DNA of 6,211 nucleotides from positions 1-6,211 of the forward strand of contig CAAEEV010000055.1 of assembly GCA_900754955.1 (NCBI GenBank), given 5' to 3'. Below, piece by piece: positions 4,962 to 6,211 of the stretch. This DNA comes from Eggerthellaceae bacterium. Its GTDB lineage: Bacteria; Actinomycetota; Coriobacteriia; Coriobacteriales; Eggerthellaceae. The position numbers were made by a program, and so were the translations under genes. The notes beneath the pieces were generated by a model. The model did no database searches and was not told where the DNA came from. It saw nothing but the letters and a program-made list of their open reading frames with translations. Numbering within the stretch: position 1 is the stretch's first letter; each line of letters starts with the position of its first letter.

Positions 4962-6211
4962 CTACTGAGACTTAGGGTGCTTCTTCTTATTGAGTGCCGA
5001 CGGAGATACGCGAATACCATCGCTTGTCTGGCGCACATAGGCTTTATGAGCCGGCTTAGCGGTCCCAGAAGCCTTCTGAGCGTGCTTCTTTGGATCAACG
5101 GTAACAGCATTCGTGGGGTGCGGCTTAGTGGGCGCAGAGGGCGTCTGAGGCGTGCGGCCGAGCTTGCGCATCACGCGATCCCAGCGCGCATGGATGCTCT
5201 CGTTGTGGGCGCTCTTAAGTCCCAGCAGGGGCGCAGCCAAAATGGTCGGCGCAATAAACGTAATGAGGCGCCACAGCAGATAGCCGGCGGTCGAAGCCGA
5301 ACCGAAGAAATGACCCAAGAACAATGCAAAGCCGCCCTCAGCGCCACCAGTTCCACCGGGCAAGGGAACCGCAGAGCTTAACAGCTGGACAAAGGCGCTC
5401 GCGGCCATGACCGAGAAAAAGTCGACCTCGTGGTGGCCAAAGGCAAGCATCAGGAAATACGGCACCAGATAGAAAAACGCGAGCTGCAGCATGGTGATAA
5501 ACACGGTGAGCAGCATGGAAGAAAAATGTCCGGCCGAAAGCTTGAACTTCTCGGAGAAGGAGTAGATCTCGCCATCGACAAACGTGCGCCAACCCTCGAT
5601 CTTAGTGGCCGAGACACCAATGCGCTCAAGCCAATTGATGATGCAGTGGGCGACGCGCGTGACGGTCTTAGGCATGAGCGCGACGGCGAAGATGCCAAGC
5701 AAGATGCAGCAGTGTCCACCAAAGCTAAAGACGCACAGCAGCGTCATGTCGCCATAGCGCTCGGCAAAAAACGGCATGCGAGCAAGCAGTAGGATAGCGC
5801 CCCAGGCAACGAGGCCAAACTGATACACGATAAAGCGCGTGAACTGCGTGGCTCCGGCCTCGCCGACATTTTGGCCCGCTTTGGTCAGGCGGTAGATCTG
5901 AGCAGGAGTCGAGCCCATCATCATAGGGGTGAGGTTGCCAAAGAAGATGCCACTCGCCTCGACCGAGATCAGGTCGCGAATGCCGACGGGTGAATTGGGG
6001 TCGAGCCAGACAGCGATCGCATAGGCCACAATGCCAAAGAACAGATACATGAACATGCAGAGACACGCGACAACGAGCCATGACGCCTGGACGCTCGACA
6101 TAGCGGCCCAGAACTGCCCCATCTGCCCGGTTACCACCAGATAGACGATATAACCCACCAGCACGACGCCGATAAAGATGGCGCCGCGGCGTGCGCTCTT
6201 ATTGTCATCTC
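4962..6211 (-). CDS. Flippase-like integral membrane protein, LPG synthase TM-domain family (5' end outside window)
   Basis: The frame runs from the window edge to TAG (complement of 4962-4964), 415 visible residues. No ATG occurs in frame. The first in-frame GTG (complement of 6162-6164) would cut into the first membrane helix, and the sequence before it (DDNKSARRGAIFIGV) reads as a natural cytoplasmic lead-in, so the true start lies beyond 6211. Several hydrophobic segments and family motifs point to PF03706 (lysylphosphatidylglycerol synthase TM region/UPF0104-like): GIFFGNLTPMMMGSTPAQIYRLTKAG near residues 87-112 and AVPLPGGTGGAEGG near 280-293. The family includes the flippase half of MprF and free-standing proteins often linked to glycosyltransferases or lipid export. 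This one has no synthetase domain, so lysyl transfer is not expected. After the last helix comes a hydrophilic Lys/Pro/His-rich tail of about 80 residues (SAPTKPHPTN to KKKHPKSQ), probably disordered and cytoplasmic. The TetR gene lies downstream; a functional link is not shown. Confidence 0.88.
   Translation of the reverse strand, partial: DDNKSARRGAIFIGVVLVGYIVYLVVTGQMGQFWAAMSSVQASWLVVACLCMFMYLFFGIVAYAIAVWLDPNSPVGIRDLISVEASGIFFGNLTPMMMGSTPAQIYRLTKAGQNVGEAGATQFTRFIVYQFGLVAWGAILLLARMPFFAERYGDMTLLCVFSFGGHCCILLGIFAVALMPKTVTRVAHCIINWLERIGVSATKIEGWRTFVDGEIYSFSEKFKLSAGHFSSMLLTVFITMLQLAFFYLVPYFLMLAFGHHEVDFFSVMAASAFVQLLSSAVPLPGGTGGAEGGFALFLGHFFGSASTAGYLLWRLITFIAPTILAAPLLGLKSAHNESIHARWDRVMRKLGRTPQTPSAPTKPHPTNAVTVDPKKHAQKASGTAKPAHKAYVRQTSDGIRVSPSALNKKKHPKSQ

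Overview
The window (GC-rich, tightly packed, no rRNA or tRNA genes) looks like a chromosome segment from an anaerobic high-GC Gram-positive of the Coriobacteriia, most likely Collinsella or a close relative. That placement is inference. It rests on the lipoprotein-type binding protein, on an ATPase subfamily I associate with Clostridia and Coriobacteria, and on the general look of the TetR and flippase proteins. No sequence search was run.

Left part (1-4171, all + strand): the end of a FecCD-type metal-chelate (siderophore, heme or corrinoid) ABC uptake operon. In order it holds the C-terminus of a secreted beta-domain protein (1-203), a substrate-binding lipoprotein with an extra N-terminal domain of apparently the same kind (208-1779), a FecCD permease (1784-2824) and an ATPase (2825-4171). 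Gaps are 4, 4 and 0 nt, so the genes are almost certainly cotranscribed and the promoter lies left of the window. The lipoprotein would capture the ligand outside the membrane, the permease (presumably a dimer) would form the channel, and the ATPase would power it. The first protein probably works with the lipoprotein at the cell surface. The ligand cannot be read from the sequence.

The ATPase is the most unusual gene. It has a charged N-terminal extension of about 60 residues, lacks the usual Q-loop glutamine, and carries a C-terminal domain of about 130 residues with a glycine-rich nucleotide-binding-like motif. Its start is uncertain: a much better ribosome binding site and ATG lie 47 nt further in, one frame off, just before a perfect 10-bp hairpin.

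Centre (4172-4233): a short convergent gap with no clear terminator. It holds a strong ribosome binding site and ATG on the + strand that lead only into a 38-codon frame running antisense into the next gene, possibly the cut-off start of a lost gene at an island edge.

Right part (4234-6211, all - strand): a TetR-family regulator, preceded by an intergenic stretch with an inverted repeat that may be its operator, and upstream of that a multi-pass membrane protein of the LPG synthase/flippase-like family (PF03706 type), whose 5' end runs off the window. No mobile element, CRISPR array or RNA gene was found.
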